Shown here piece by piece: positions 22,834 to 34,155 of a stretch of 64,000 nucleotides of DNA. The DNA is from Dactylorhiza incarnata (taxonomy: Eukaryota > Streptophyta > Magnoliopsida > Asparagales > Orchidaceae): NCBI GenBank assembly GCA_033032865.1, contig JAWHQI010000079.1, forward strand, positions 5,584,501-5,648,500, read 5' to 3'. The position numbers and the translations under genes are program-made. Within the stretch, counting starts at the first letter, position 1, and each line of letters begins with the position of its first letter. Under the pieces are notes generated by a model. That model was given only the letters and a program-made list of their open reading frames with translations, had not been told where the DNA came from and made no database searches.

Positions 22834-23190
22834 GCGCACGGTCATTAGCGCACGACCAGTGGTCGTGCGCACTGGAATTCTGCGATCGTGCGCACTGCCT
22901 GGGTGGAACCTGCAAGATACGAAATTATAAAATAAAATGTTCGCACGACCAGTGGCGCACGACCGGTGGTCGTGCGCACTGGAGTTGATGGTCGTGCGCG
23001 CTACAGCAAACAGAACTCAGAATTTTAATGATAAGTGCGCACGAGCAGTGGCGCACGACCGGTGGTCGTGCGCACTGGCGTTGGTGGTCGTGCGCACTGC
23101 ACCAAACAAAACTCGTGAGAAAGGGTTAAGTGCACACGATCAGTGGCGCACGACCAGTGGTCGTGCGCAATAGAACCGGTGATCGTGCGC
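22834..23190 (-). repeat. Palindromic CpG-rich motif array in the Athila 3' LTR
   Basis: About eight GCGCACGACC-type and eight GGTCGTGCGC-type copies occur. Four pairs form perfect palindromes with 10-bp arms around a 3-nt centre (22848-22870, 22955-22977, 23051-23073, 23146-23168). In transcription order the array lies directly upstream of the TATTTAAA box. Confidence 0.88.
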
Positions 23191-23452
23191 AGTGTTCCTG
23201 TGCAGAATTGCACCGGGAACACTTGCACGACTCCTATTCCCGCACAACCACAGATCTAGCCACTGAAAGTGGCACTTAACAGCACATGAACACTACTAAT
23301 GACAATAAGCACGAAAATCACACCAAAGTGGGCCTAGATGTGCACCTAGCGTGGATTATCAAATATAAACTATAACAAGGCTAAAGTGCGGAGAATTGAC
23401 TAAATAACGGCCCGGATGAGTCCATAAATGTGTATATGATCAGGACTCATCA

Positions 23453-23467
23453 CACCCCCAGACTTAA
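23453..23467 (-). other. Athila polypurine tract
   Basis: It reads TTAAGTCTGGGGGTG on the minus strand, directly before the 3' LTR start TGATGAG. Near-copies occur at 23971-23984 and 24861-24875. Confidence 0.85.
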
Positions 23468-25246
23468 CTGTTTGCGCGTCCCGAGCAAACGAATCCGGCG
23501 GAGTGTGAAAACGATAGTTAACATAGAGAATTACACAAGGGAGTACGGTGCGAAGTAACAACGCATGCGAGTAGAGATTCTAGTAGAAGGAGAGTTTAAC
23601 TATGCTAACTAATTTACATAAGTATTAAAGCGTAATTAAAGATTTAGATGTACTCAGTTGGTGAGTTATGAAGAATTTGACGATCAGGCCCGGTGTGAAA
23701 GTGACGAGACACTGAGGCGGGTGTTGCAAAAGATCGGGGCTTAGGAATAACTCCGCTGAAATCCATCAACGTCGTGAACCATACGCTTGCCCGGTCACAC
23801 TCTCTCCACGGCGCTAGCAAACTCGCAAGTCAAATCAGTAGGGCTTTTAGGATTAAATCGGGGCTTAGGTTACGGTATGATATTTCAAAGTTAAACACGA
23901 TGGCTACGCAACCCAAGTGAGCTAACGGAACGCTGCACCACGCAAGACCAACAACTATGCTCGTGTGACACACCCCCAGACTTATCATGAAAACCAGGTG
24001 TGCACACGGCCTACTTCACAAATACCAACAGATTTTCTGTTTTTAGCTCGGGAGGATTTTTTTTCAAAATACTCTTTTTTTTTCTTTTACATATTTTACT
24101 TCTTTTATGTAACCTCCGGTTGGTTCAAAATCAGCAGATGGACGTTATTTTCCCATCATAACACAATGATTCCACACTCCACACAAGTTGAGACTTATAA
24201 GCGCAGTCGAAAACAATTTGGTTGCGGGTAGGATAGGCTTCAGGCTTTGGTGGATGAAGAGGAGCTGAACAAAGGATTGGTAGGCACAAATTTGGCTTGC
24301 AACGGTGAACGAAATGGAAATGGAATAACAAAGCTCAAACTAGCCAAAGGGTGGCCTACATCATGTTTAACTCGACGAGTCGCTCTCACCCATGCTTCGA
24401 GAGTCGCTTGGGGCAAGTTCTTAGCCCACGAGAAAGGTAAACCTTCCTCCCGACTCGAGCAACACACGACTAGCAATCGCACACACACAACACCGGGTTA
24501 TCGTCAATTTCATGCGAATTCACCACTTGAGTATATTAAATCTAAATTTACGCAGAAATACTAAACATAAATTAGATGCATAAAGAAAATCTAGTTCTAC
24601 TCAAACTCTACCATAGCATGCGAAGTGACTAGAACACTACATGAGTCAACATCGCACTCCAAATAATAATTCCTACGTTAACAATCTATTTCACATTCCG
24701 ACCAAAATAGTTTAAACGGAACAACACAAAAAGATAAGCACGCACTCAAGTGGGTGAAGTGGTGTGTGAAGCATGAAAAACAAAAATAATGACTAGGATA
24801 AATAAAGATACAACCTTCTAGTATGCGGTGCAACTCGTGCACAGTGGGTAACAACAACCGCTCCCCCAGACTTAAGCTAAACGATATATCTAGAAATTTG
24901 AAGCTAAAAGAGGGGAGGAAGCGTTACCCCATGCTCAGAAATGAGCATACCAGACGATTGGCGTTTACGATCAAGACTAGTCCGCAGCATCCGCACCATC
25001 GAACACAAAACCTGCAAGCACAAACTCAAAGCAACAAAAGCAAATACAAAAGCTGAACTAAAATAAGTTAGAAAAAAGGAAATACGAAAACAGGAAATCT
25101 GGGTTGTCTCCCAGGAGTGCTTTCATTTAACGTCCTTAAGCTGGACCAAATACCTGTATTAGCATTGTTTATAAAGAGTGCAGGAATTAAAAAGAAAGAG
25201 TTCTCAAGAGTAGGGTTTCACAAAAATAAGAGACAAGAAGGGGAAA
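23468..25246 (-). other. Athila 3' noncoding region
   Basis: About 1.8 kb lies between pol and the PPT. Athila elements often carry an env-like frame here, but only frames up to about 100 codons exist and none resembles it. The region holds two extra PPT-like motifs (23971, 24861) and T-rich tracts near 24060. Confidence 0.6.
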
Positions 25247-28200
25247 TCAGCTGCCGGTGTTTGTATGATGTCCATCTCCCAATGTCAACAACTGACACTC
25301 CTTGTTTATAGTGGCGCCATCGTATAACTTCAGCCGATGTCCATTGACCTTAAACTTGTCCCCCTTATCCCCAGATATTTCTATGGCACCGAAGGGGGAG
25401 ACATCGGTCACGGAGAAAGGACCACTCCACCGCGATTTTAGCTTCCCTGGGAAGAGGCGGAGACGGGAGTTGTAGAGCAACACTTGGTCCCCAATTTTGA
25501 ACTCCTTAGGAATGATATGCCGATCGTGCCATTTCTTTGTTTTCTCCTTGTAGATACGAGCGTTTTCATAAGCGAAATGACGGAGCTCCTCTAACTCGTT
25601 GAGTTGGGAACGACGCACCTCGGCCGCGGCTCCAATGTCCATGTTCAGAAGTTTGGTTGCCCATAACGCTTTATGTTCCAGCTCTACAGGGAGGTGGCAT
25701 GCCTTGCCGTAGACTAATTGAAACGGAGTCATGCCGATGGGTGTTTTGAACGCAGTCCGGTAAGCCCATAATGCGTCGTCGACCTTTTTAGCCCACTCCT
25801 TCCTATTTGAATGTATTGATTTCTCAATTATTCGCTTGAGCTCGCGGTTGGAGACTTCGACTTGCCCGCATGTTTGGGGATGGTATGCCAAAGAAATCTT
25901 ATGATGGACCCCAAACTTTTTCATGAGCTGCACAAACTGCTTATTGCAAAAATGACTACCACCGTCACTGATGATAGTTCTCGGCGTCCCAAACCTAGAG
26001 AAGATATTCTTGTGGATAAAGTGTAGCACTGTGTTTGCATCATTCTTGGCAACCGCCTCAGCTTCCACCCATTTTGAAACATAATCAACTGCCACAATAA
26101 TGTAATGCTTACCGTGAGACATTGGGAAGGGACCCATGAAGTCTATTCCCCAGACATCAAAGGGTTCGCAGACCAGCATGTTATTAAGGGGCATCTCATC
26201 ACGCCGAGAAATATTTCCGGTCCTTTGGCACTCGTCGCACTTGGTGACATAGGCATGGGCGTCCCGGAGGAGGGTCGGCCAAAACAATCCACATTGCAGG
26301 ATTTTTCGTGCTGTTTGAACGGCCCCGAAGTGCCCGCCAGCTTCTCTGTCATGGCAGTGCTGCAATATAGACTGAAACTCAGCTTCCGGAATACAACGCC
26401 TAATAATCCCATCGCTGCACGTGTGGAATAAGAGCGGATCTTCCCAAAAATAGTATTTTGAGTCAGAGGCAAGCTTCCATCTTTGCTGAGGGGACAGATT
26501 CGGGGAGAAGGTTTTACAGGCCAAGTAATTAGCGATATCTGCGTACCAAGGTGCGGTTGGGGAGGACGTAGTAATTGCGAATAACTTTTCATCCGGGAAA
26601 TAGTCATCCGTTTCCTCCTCAACGCTGTTGGGAGAGTCGTACTCCAATCGCGAGAGATGATCCGCAATCACGTTCTCCACCCCTTTCTTATCTTTGATTT
26701 CCAGATTGTATTCCTGCAAAAGTAAAATCCAACGAATCAGGCGCGATTTGGATTCTTTCTTACTGAAAAGATACCTGAGAGCGGCGTGGTCCGTATACAC
26801 GATCACTTCGGAAAGTACCAAGTACGAGTGAAATTTTTCAAAAGCGAAGACCACGGCTAGCATTTCTTTCTCTGTGGTGGTATAATTTGCTTGAGCACTG
26901 TTAAGAGTTCGACTGGCATACGCAATAGTGTGAAAAGTCTTGTCTTTCTTTTGACCGAGTACAGCACCTACGACCACATCACTTGCGTCGCACATGATAA
27001 TAAAAGGCAAAGTCCAGTCGGGCGCCACCAAAATTGGGGCTGAGATGAGTTGTCCCCGTAAAGTTTCGAAGGCTTGCATGCATGCTTCGTCGAAGTGGAA
27101 GGGGACGTCCTTAACCAGCAGGCGAGATAAAGGCTTTGAAATGGAGGAAAAATCCTTGATGAACCTTCGATAGAAGCCCACATGACCAAGAAAACTTCGG
27201 ATGCCTTTCACTGACATGGGTGGAGGGAGGTTTCTGATAACACTTACCTTCGCTTGATCCACTTCAAGCCCTTTGCAGGAAACTTTATGTCCCAACACAA
27301 TTCCTTCGCGCACCATAAAGTGGCATTTCTCCCAGTTCAAGACAAGATTGGTGTCTTCACACCGCTTCAAGGTCTTGGCCAAATTCGCGAGGCAAATGTC
27401 AAAGCTACTGCCAAATAGAGTAAAATCATCCATGAAAACTTCGAGGAAGTCCCCCACCATGTCGGCAAAAATGGCGAGCATACAACGTTGGAAGGTTGCG
27501 GGGGCATTACACAGTCCGAATGGCATTCTTTTGAACGCGAAGGTACCGGAGGGACATGTGAATGTTGTCTTGTCTTGATCAGATGGGTCAATTAGAATCT
27601 GATTGTACCCTGAGTACCCATCCAAGAAACAGTAGTAATCCTGCCCCGCTAACTTTTCTAGCATCTGATCAATGAAGGGGAGCGGAAAATGGTCCTTGCG
27701 CGCCGCATCATTCAGCTTGCGGTAGTCGATGCAGACTCTCCACCCGGTGATCACTCGGGTTGGTAGCAGTTCGTTTTTTTCATTGGCAACGACAGTAATC
27801 CCTCCCTTCTTTGGTACCACCTGGACTGGACTGACCCATTTGCTATCGCTGATTGGGTAAATGATGTCAGCGTCTAAAAGCTTTATCACTTCAGCCTTCA
27901 CTACCTCTTGCATTTTCGGGTTCAGCCGCCTCTGGGGCTGTGCTGTCGGTTTGTACTGATCTTCAAGGAGGATCTTATGCATGCAGACCGTGGGGATGAT
28001 TCCCTTAATGTCAGCAAGAGACCGTCCGAATACCATGTGGTACCTTCTCAGCACGCCCACTAATGCAGTTTCGTTGGCGGCGGACAGGGCTGCGGAAATA
28101 ATCACCGGATGCGTGTTATTTTCTCCAAGAAAAACGTACTTTAGAGAATCCGGGAGTTGTTTGAGTGCCGGACAAGGATTTGGATTGGCAGAATCGTTGG

Positions 28201-29119
28201 AGGGTTCTCCGATTGAGTGTGACAAATCGGGCTGGTTTGAGTGTGCACCCCCTTCTTCCTTGTCTTCGTGCTGCCAACACACCTCACTGTCATCCAACTC
28301 CACAACGTTCTGACCATCGAATTCTTCAAGCGCCTCTGCTGGTTCGCACTCCGAGATTTCAAAGAGTTGCGACGGGTTGTGGACGTTGAAAGATATAGCA
28401 TCCTCCCCCAGTCTTAGTGTGAGCTCCCCCTGCTCCACATTAATAATAGCACGAGCAGTAGCGAGAAAGGGCCGCCCCAAGATAATGGGTACATTTGAAT
28501 CGACCTTCATGTCGAGGATGATAAAATCAGCTGGAAAAGCGAGACCGTTTACAACTATTGTGAGGTCCTCGACGATTCCTGACGGCTTCTTGATCGACCG
28601 ATCAGCTAGCTGCAGCATTACCTACGTTGGCTTCAAGATCCCAGCACCAAGTTCACGAAAGATAGAGAGCGGCATCAAGTTGATTGATGCCCCCAAATCA
28701 CAGAGTGCCTGGCTGAAACGGTGATGGCCGATCCTGCAGGGAATCGTAAAGCTGCCCGGATCCTTGCACTTTGTGGGCAAATTGGAAATGATGGCGGAGC
28801 ACTCCTCGGTGAGGTCGATAGTTTTGAGACCCTCCAACTGCTTCCACTTCGAGATCAAATCTTTCAAAAACTTGGAGTAACCTGGCATTTGAGAGATAGC
28901 TTCAATCAGTGGTATGTTCACTTGCACTCCCTTCATTATTTCCAAGAATCTGCGGAATTGCTTCTCGGATTTCTCGTTTCGTAGCCTGTGGGGGAATGGG
29001 GGGTGAACAACACTTTTCGAGGTTTGTGCCTCGCTCACAGGATGCGGCTCAATATGACTCTGAGTTAGCTTCTCGGAAGTGTCTTCATTATGCTTGTCAG
29101 TGGAACACGCATGTGGTTC
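25247..29119 (-). pseudogene. pol: Athila pol: protease, RT, RNase H, integrase
   Basis: The frame continues from gag after a TAG at 29120-29122 and has one further TAG at 28619-28621 between protease and RT. From 28618 to 25247 it is open for 1123 codons. The protease has DLGASINLMP. RT has FMDDF at about residues 394-398 of the 1123-codon part. An RNase H follows. Integrase has a zinc region and a DD35E triad, with Asp at about 825 (GIDFMG), Asp at about 884 (SDGG) and Glu 36 residues later (GQVE). It ends shortly after a basic tail. All catalytic residues I can place are present. With two TAG codons it cannot make full Gag-Pol unless they are read through. Confidence 0.9.
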
Positions 29120-30019
29120 CTATCGAGGAGGATTGTCTACACTTCTCCCACTTCTCAATTGCATGGTGTTCACTGACTCAGGAGGCTGACTTGCAAGCCC
29201 AGAAACGACATCGGACAGCGTCCCTATAGTAGATCGAAGCTGTTGGATTGCGGCAGATTGGTCATTCATTTTGTTTAATACCCCGACCACCAAAGTTGCT
29301 AACTGTTCTGGTTGCTCTGGCGGCATAAAATCCGCTGCTCCTTTGGATGTCACGACATTAACTGCAGCAGTGCTTGGGGAGCGAATAACATGACTCCAGT
29401 GCTGACTGGTGTGAACAATATTCACGACCACTTCCCACGCGTCCTTCCCTGATTTATTAAACAGGGCCCCTCCAGCTGCCATATCAAAAAGTAGACAGAA
29501 TTTATCTAGCACTCCGAAGTAAAAAATCTGAATTAAGAAAGCTTCTGAAAGATCTTCACGGTAGCATCCCCTATGCAAGGATTGGAAACGCTCCCAAGCA
29601 TCAACTAACGTCTCCTCCTTCCCTTGTCCAAAGGTTACGAGTTCCCTGTACTTGCCCAAGGCTTGGGTACGATGTTGAAACTCTTGCAAAAACCTCCCCT
29701 CGAGTTGTTTCCATGTGGTCACCTCTCTTTTCCGAATATCCCGATACCAACTTTTGGCTTTTTTATGCAAGGAGAATGAAAATGCCAAAATCTTTTGTAG
29801 GTCGTTTTCAATTCCATTGAATACACATGTGTAATAAATTTCTAAAAAGTCCTGCATGTGTTGCACCGCGTCTTCATGCTCATCCCCGCTGAACTTGCAG
29901 TTCCCTGACATGTACTCAATGACATCGGAGGAGATCCCGAAGTCATGATTGTTCCTTTCTGCTTGATCCCTTAAATCATCCAAGCTTCCCTGATAGATGC
30001 ATTCCTGAATGGAGGTCAT
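29120..30019 (-). CDS. gag: Athila Gag
   Basis: About 299 codons run from ATG at 30019, chosen because it starts the region with gag similarity and follows a leader of about 170 nt; the frame is also open further upstream. The retrotransposon gag core is visible (AKSWYRDI, TTWKQLEGRFLQEF, WERFQSLHRGC, IQIFYFGV). It stops at TAG 29120-29122, just after the LRSG phrase that lies between gag and protease in Athila. The same frame continues into pol, so Gag and Pol are separated by one stop codon. No CCHC knuckle was recognised. Gag would assemble the particle. Confidence 0.85.
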   Translation of the reverse strand: MTSIQECIYQGSLDDLRDQAERNNHDFGISSDVIEYMSGNCKFSGDEHEDAVQHMQDFLEIYYTCVFNGIENDLQKILAFSFSLHKKAKSWYRDIRKREVTTWKQLEGRFLQEFQHRTQALGKYRELVTFGQGKEETLVDAWERFQSLHRGCYREDLSEAFLIQIFYFGVLDKFCLLFDMAAGGALFNKSGKDAWEVVVNIVHTSQHWSHVIRSPSTAAVNVVTSKGAADFMPPEQPEQLATLVVGVLNKMNDQSAAIQQLRSTIGTLSDVVSGLASQPPESVNTMQLRSGRSVDNPPR

Positions 30020-30188
30020 GCTACGAATACTAGTAAACAAAACGATTAGCGAATGATGGAAAAGGCGAAAGTAATCAGAAGTGCGTATCGAAAAGAAACG
30101 GAGATACCAGAGGTGAACAAAAGAAGTGAAAGAAAAGAAAATTCTCGTGCAACAAATCTTCACGCAGACGAATTCATCACGTCTGCAC

Positions 30189-30206
30189 TCCCCGGCAACG
30201 GCGCCA
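30189..30206 (-). other. Athila primer-binding site
   Basis: It reads TGGCGCCGTTGCCGGGGA on the minus strand, a few bases inside the 5' LTR. This 18-base site is characteristic of Athila and is usually assigned to tRNA-Asp. Confidence 0.9.
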
Positions 30207-30211
30207 AAACT

Positions 30212-31724
30212 TGCTGCGTGTCGGCAAGTGCACCGGTCGCTGTCAAGTAATAATTGTGGAGAATAAATTCCCCGGATGTCGGTCTCTTGAGGAATGCAGG
30301 ATGGGTGAACGAATCGCGCAGTGATTATTGTTACACAAGCGTTCAACAAACACAAAGATGGGGCTTTTGGTTGGTTTTCCTAATCTTATCAACAACGAAA
30401 GAGATGCGGGTCGAAAACACCGCTTCGCAAAGTGAGGTGGATGCAACGACCGCGATGCCGTGCTTCGTGAGGCGGATGAAGTGAACTCAAGTGCGAGAGG
30501 GTGAGGGTCGCAAACACCTCTTCACAACCGCCGTTAGCTCTTGCTAACGCGGATCAAACACCTTGCGTGCGTGCGCGAGTGAGTGAGAGAAAGCGGAATG
30601 AATCACCACCAAACCATGAAGAACAACAAAGAAATATTCATTTCCATCAAAATAAACATCACAATATTCGAGTATTGCACGGTTCAAAGAGTACAATGGA
30701 GGAAAGAGGAAAGAAATAACCGATGGTGAAGACTAGCGGCCGTTCACGGCCGGAATGGTAGGTTGTCGGGCTACCTCCGGACTCGGGCGGGACTATGCTT
30801 CCGGCGTAGAGAGCTGTCACGATCTCCCTACGTAGCTCCGTCGTCTTCGACTTCAGGTTTCTTCTTCTTCTAACCGAGCGGCATGCGAGAATGGTTGCTT
30901 GGAGGCTTGCGGACGATGGAAAACACTCACGGACAATGGAGGAAGTCTTGGAATGGATGGAGGAGGCTTCCCCTTGCGTAGGAGATGAAGTGGAGGCGTC
31001 CCACGGTGGAGGTCGGCGGCGTACGGAACAGGAATCCCGCTCCGGGAAGTGAACCAACGCCCTAAAATCGCAACAGGCGTTTAAATAGGCGCTGGATTAA
31101 ATACTGCGCACGGTCATTGGCGCACGACCAGTGGTCGTGCGCACTGGAATTCTGCGATCGTGCGCACTGCCTGGGTGGAACCTGCAAGATACGAAATTAT
31201 AAAATAAAATGTTCGCACGACCAGTGGCGCACGACCGGTGGTCGTGCGCACTGGAGTTGATGGTCGTGCGCACTACAGCAAACAGAACTCAGAATTTTAA
31301 TGATAAGTGCGCACGAGCAGTGGCGCACGACCGGTGGTCGTGCGCACTGGCGTTGGTGCTCGTGCGCACTGCACCAAACAGAACTCGTGAAAAAGGGTTA
31401 AGTGCACACGATCAGTGGCGCACGACCAGTGGTCGTGCGCAATAGAACCGGTGATCGTGCGCAGTGTTCCTGTGCAGAATTGCACCAGGAACACTTGCAC
31501 GACTCCTATTCCCGCACAACCACAGATCTAGCCACTGAAAGTGGCACTTAACAGCACATGAACACTACTAATGACAATAAGCACGAAAATCACACCAAAG
31601 TGGGCCTAGATGTGCACCTAGCGTGGATTATCAAATATAAACTATAACAAGGCTAAAGTGCGGAGAATTGACTAAATAACGGCCCGGATGAGTCCATAAA
31701 TGTGTATATGATCAGGACTCATCA
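30212..31724 (-). repeat. Athila 5' LTR with palindrome array (31107-31462) and TATTTAAA box (31080-31087)
   Basis: This is the partner of 21941-23452. In transcription order the palindrome array comes first, then the TATTTAAA box, then a long R/U5. The order suggests that the array is an upstream promoter element. Confidence 0.93.
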
Positions 31725-31729
31725 TGTAC
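31725..31729. repeat. Target-site duplication tgtac (right copy)
   Basis: It is the partner of 21936-21940. Confidence 0.93.
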
Positions 31730-32123
31730 AGGGTTGTAACTCCCTTTAAAAGTTGATTTTTGGTTTTGAGCACCTGATCAAAAGCTCTGTGGTGGTTTTG
31801 AGCACCTGATCAAAAGCTTTGTGGTGAAGGCTCACCTGATCAAAAAGGGCCCTAGTGGATTTCCTACCAGGGTGGTAGAAGAGTAGATGTACCCAAGTTG
31901 ACTGGGGAACTACAATAGATCCTTGTGTCTTCTGTGTTTATCTTTATTATTTGTATGTGCTGTGTTTTAGTTTGTGTTTATATTTGTGTTGCACTCACTT
32001 ACACATATACTTAAATAACTTAAATTGTTCTCTACAAATTTGTTTGGGCTAAGTGAAATTATATTAAAATACTCTATTCACCCCCCCCCCCTCTAGAGTA
32101 ATCTTGATCTATCCCCACTTTCA
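31730..32123 (+). repeat. Sirevirus 5' LTR, part 2
   Basis: It continues the LTR broken at 21940. It includes a short tandem repeat around gcacctgatcaaaagct (two full copies and a partial third, 31770-31845) and the Sirevirus-typical C run (11 C) before ctctag. It ends cactttca. Confidence 0.9.
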
Positions 32124-32125
32124 AT

Positions 32126-32138
32126 TGGTATCCGAGCC
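32126..32138 (+). other. Sirevirus primer-binding site
   Basis: tggtatccgagcc, tRNA-Met type, lies two bases after the LTR end. One base differs from the common tggtatcagagc. Confidence 0.85.
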
Positions 32139-32218
32139 TGGGTTGGTTGTTACAGGCTAACACCTGGACCAACAGATCGGATAGATCTAGACCACTTTAA
32201 AGGTTTTCTTTTAGAGCC

Positions 32219-34129
32219 ATGGAACAGAACAAAGAATATTCAAGCACAAGACCTCCTATGTGCAATCTGAACAAGTTTGCACTATGGCAAGCAAGGATCA
32301 AACTTTACATGAATTCTATTGATGAGGAAATTTTTAATTCTATTTTGACAGGACCTCCAACTGCATCAACCTCAACAACAACAGACACAACTGCTGTCCC
32401 TCCTCCAGAATGGACAGAAACACAAAAGAAACAGAAAACTGCTGATGCAAAGGCCATGAATATCTTGGCACAAACCATGTCTGATGACATATTTCAGAAG
32501 GTGGTTGACTGCACCTCTGCCAAAGAAATTTGGGACTCCCTCACAAGAATGGTGGCAGGATCAGCAGATGAGAGAAAGGACAGAAGATCACATTTGATCT
32601 CCCAGTATGAAAATTTCAAAAAGGGAGAATCAGAGACTGTAGCAGAGATGTACAGCAGACTCAGCCTCATCATCAATGAGCTGAGAACCCTGGAGAAAGT
32701 GATCACAGTCACTGAAATCAATGACAAGATCCTGATGTGCTTCCCCAGCACATGGGACACAAGAATCTGGCCAATTAAAGATGTCAGAGGACTAAGTGAG
32801 ATTACAATTGAGAATCTCCTTGGGAAGCTCAAATCTTATGAGCAGCTGATAAAGAGCAGAGAAGCAGAAGCCTCTCCATCTTCATCCTCAAAGAAAGAGA
32901 AGAACATTGCCTTTCAGGCAACAGAGGAAGAAGACAAGATTGGTGATCAGGAGATGCTGAGTCTCTTAGCAAAGAGATTTTACAAGATGGCAAGAAAGGA
33001 CTTTAGAAGAAAGCCCAACAGGCACAATGAAAAGCCAAGGTATGATAAAACTCCATCTAAAGAGATAATATGCTTTGGTTGCAGGAAACCTGGACACTTC
33101 CTCACTGAGTGTCCAGAATCTCACAAGAAAAGTAGGAGAAAAGAGCAGGAACACTCCAACAAACACTCATCAAAAGGCCACAAGAAAAGAGAAAAAGGCT
33201 TTGTTGCTGAAACCTGGAGTGACACTGAGTCTGAGTCATCCTCCAGTTCCAGTGATGAGGAGAAGGAAGCAGAAGACAAGGAATTCTGCATGATGGCAAT
33301 CAATGCCTCCTCATCAAATGACAACTCAGATGATGAATCTGAAACTAATGGGGATGAGGTAATTTCCAGTTTTGATTTTCATTCAGAACAATTTAAAGAT
33401 GATTTTAAACAGTTGTGTAAAGATATGATTAGATCAAAGAAAGAAATTATTTCTCTGAGAGACAAGTTAGATAGGATGGATGGAATATCCACTGAAAACA
33501 TTAAGCTCAAAAATGAGCTAAGGATTTCCAGGGAACAAGTGAGTTTTCTAGAAACACAGCTAACTGAGGCCAAGCAGCTAGAAAATTCTCTAAATGGAAG
33601 AAGTCTCAAGCTGATGGATATCACAAGCACAGTGAATGCCAGGCTGAATGGCAAACTAGGCTTGGGGGCATCATCTAATCAACCTCTTCTTTTGAAGAAG
33701 AATATGTTATCTACCCCAGTAAAATTTGTATCTGAAAAAGGGAAAGAAGCAATACAAGACACAGGAAAAATTCCTGAAACAAATTTTGTTCAAGCAAGTT
33801 CGTCGAACGACGATCGACGAAACCAACAGGTTTTGTCAAACACAGATCGACGAAAACCAAGGCCTGAATCTAAGAAAAAAACCTGCTGTAAACAGGGCTC
33901 GACGAATGCCACATCATTCGTCGAACCAGGTCGACGAACACAACAAAGTTCGTCGAACGCCAATTTTACTAAGGACAGACAACATACATCCTCTTCTAAA
34001 CTGAAGAATCCCTTTAGTGATTGGATTGTCCCTCCTAGAGTATATCACCCTCTAGGTTATCATGGTCAACCTGTTGTCTCATATATTTCTACATTTCAAG
34101 GTTACAAGAAGCAACCCAAGATAACCTAG
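32219..34129 (+). CDS. gag: Sirevirus Gag (636 codons, intact frame)
   Basis: The ATG at 32219 follows the leader directly. Visible parts: an N-terminal Copia gag domain (about residues 15-210; phrases FALWQARIKLYM, SAKEIWDSLTRM, NELRTLEK), a CCHC knuckle CFGCRKPGHFLTEC near residues 285-300, a Ser/Glu/Asp-rich stretch, and a predicted coiled coil (about 400-470). The tail (about 525-585) is encoded by seven alternating TTCGTCGAAC/TCGACGAA motifs, giving repeated SSN and DRR/GRR residues. The frame ends at TAG 34127; pol follows in another frame. It is the longest uninterrupted gag here. The knuckle order CX2CX4HX4C is normal. Confidence 0.88.
   Translation: MEQNKEYSSTRPPMCNLNKFALWQARIKLYMNSIDEEIFNSILTGPPTASTSTTTDTTAVPPPEWTETQKKQKTADAKAMNILAQTMSDDIFQKVVDCTSAKEIWDSLTRMVAGSADERKDRRSHLISQYENFKKGESETVAEMYSRLSLIINELRTLEKVITVTEINDKILMCFPSTWDTRIWPIKDVRGLSEITIENLLGKLKSYEQLIKSREAEASPSSSSKKEKNIAFQATEEEDKIGDQEMLSLLAKRFYKMARKDFRRKPNRHNEKPRYDKTPSKEIICFGCRKPGHFLTECPESHKKSRRKEQEHSNKHSSKGHKKREKGFVAETWSDTESESSSSSSDEEKEAEDKEFCMMAINASSSNDNSDDESETNGDEVISSFDFHSEQFKDDFKQLCKDMIRSKKEIISLRDKLDRMDGISTENIKLKNELRISREQVSFLETQLTEAKQLENSLNGRSLKLMDITSTVNARLNGKLGLGASSNQPLLLKKNMLSTPVKFVSEKGKEAIQDTGKIPETNFVQASSSNDDRRNQQVLSNTDRRKPRPESKKKTCCKQGSTNATSFVEPGRRTQQSSSNANFTKDRQHTSSSKLKNPFSDWIVPPRVYHPLGYHGQPVVSYISTFQGYKKQPKIT
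33798..33960 (+). repeat. CpG motif array inside the Sirevirus gag coding sequence
   Basis: Seven copies occur in alternating orientation, such as gttcgtcgaacg, gatcgacgaaac and ggtcgacgaac. The surrounding gag sequence is AT-rich and poor in CpG. The motif matches the one in this element's own LTR. Confidence 0.85.
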
Positions 34130-34155
34130 GTTAAGAACACCTAACCCTTCTTATA

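Larger units (their letters stand above)
21941..23452 (-). repeat. Athila 3' LTR
   Basis: This 1512-bp copy is nearly identical to 30212-31724. It contains the GCGCACGACC/GGTCGTGCGC palindrome array and a TATTTAAA box on the minus strand. Frames of about 70-110 codons are open here, but a 1-bp difference between the LTRs shifts the longest of them. Confidence 0.93.
21941..31724 (-). mobile_element. Athila-lineage Ty3/gypsy element, nearly intact
   Basis: Read on the minus strand: 5' LTR 31724-30212 (1513 bp), PBS, gag, protease, RT, RNase H, integrase, a noncoding 3' region, PPT, and 3' LTR 23452-21941 (1512 bp). LTR ends are TGATGAGTCC and ...CGCAGCA. I count about 16 differences between the LTRs, near 99% identity, making this the youngest insertion in the stack. 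The protease phrase DLGASINLMP and the TGGCGCCGTTGCCGGGGA primer site identify Athila. No env-like frame of useful length follows pol. Confidence 0.92.

Noticed and set aside
30659..31057. A 132-codon minus-strand frame in the Athila LTR
   Set aside because: A single-base indel between the two LTRs shifts it, and no similarity is recognised; treated as leader sequence.
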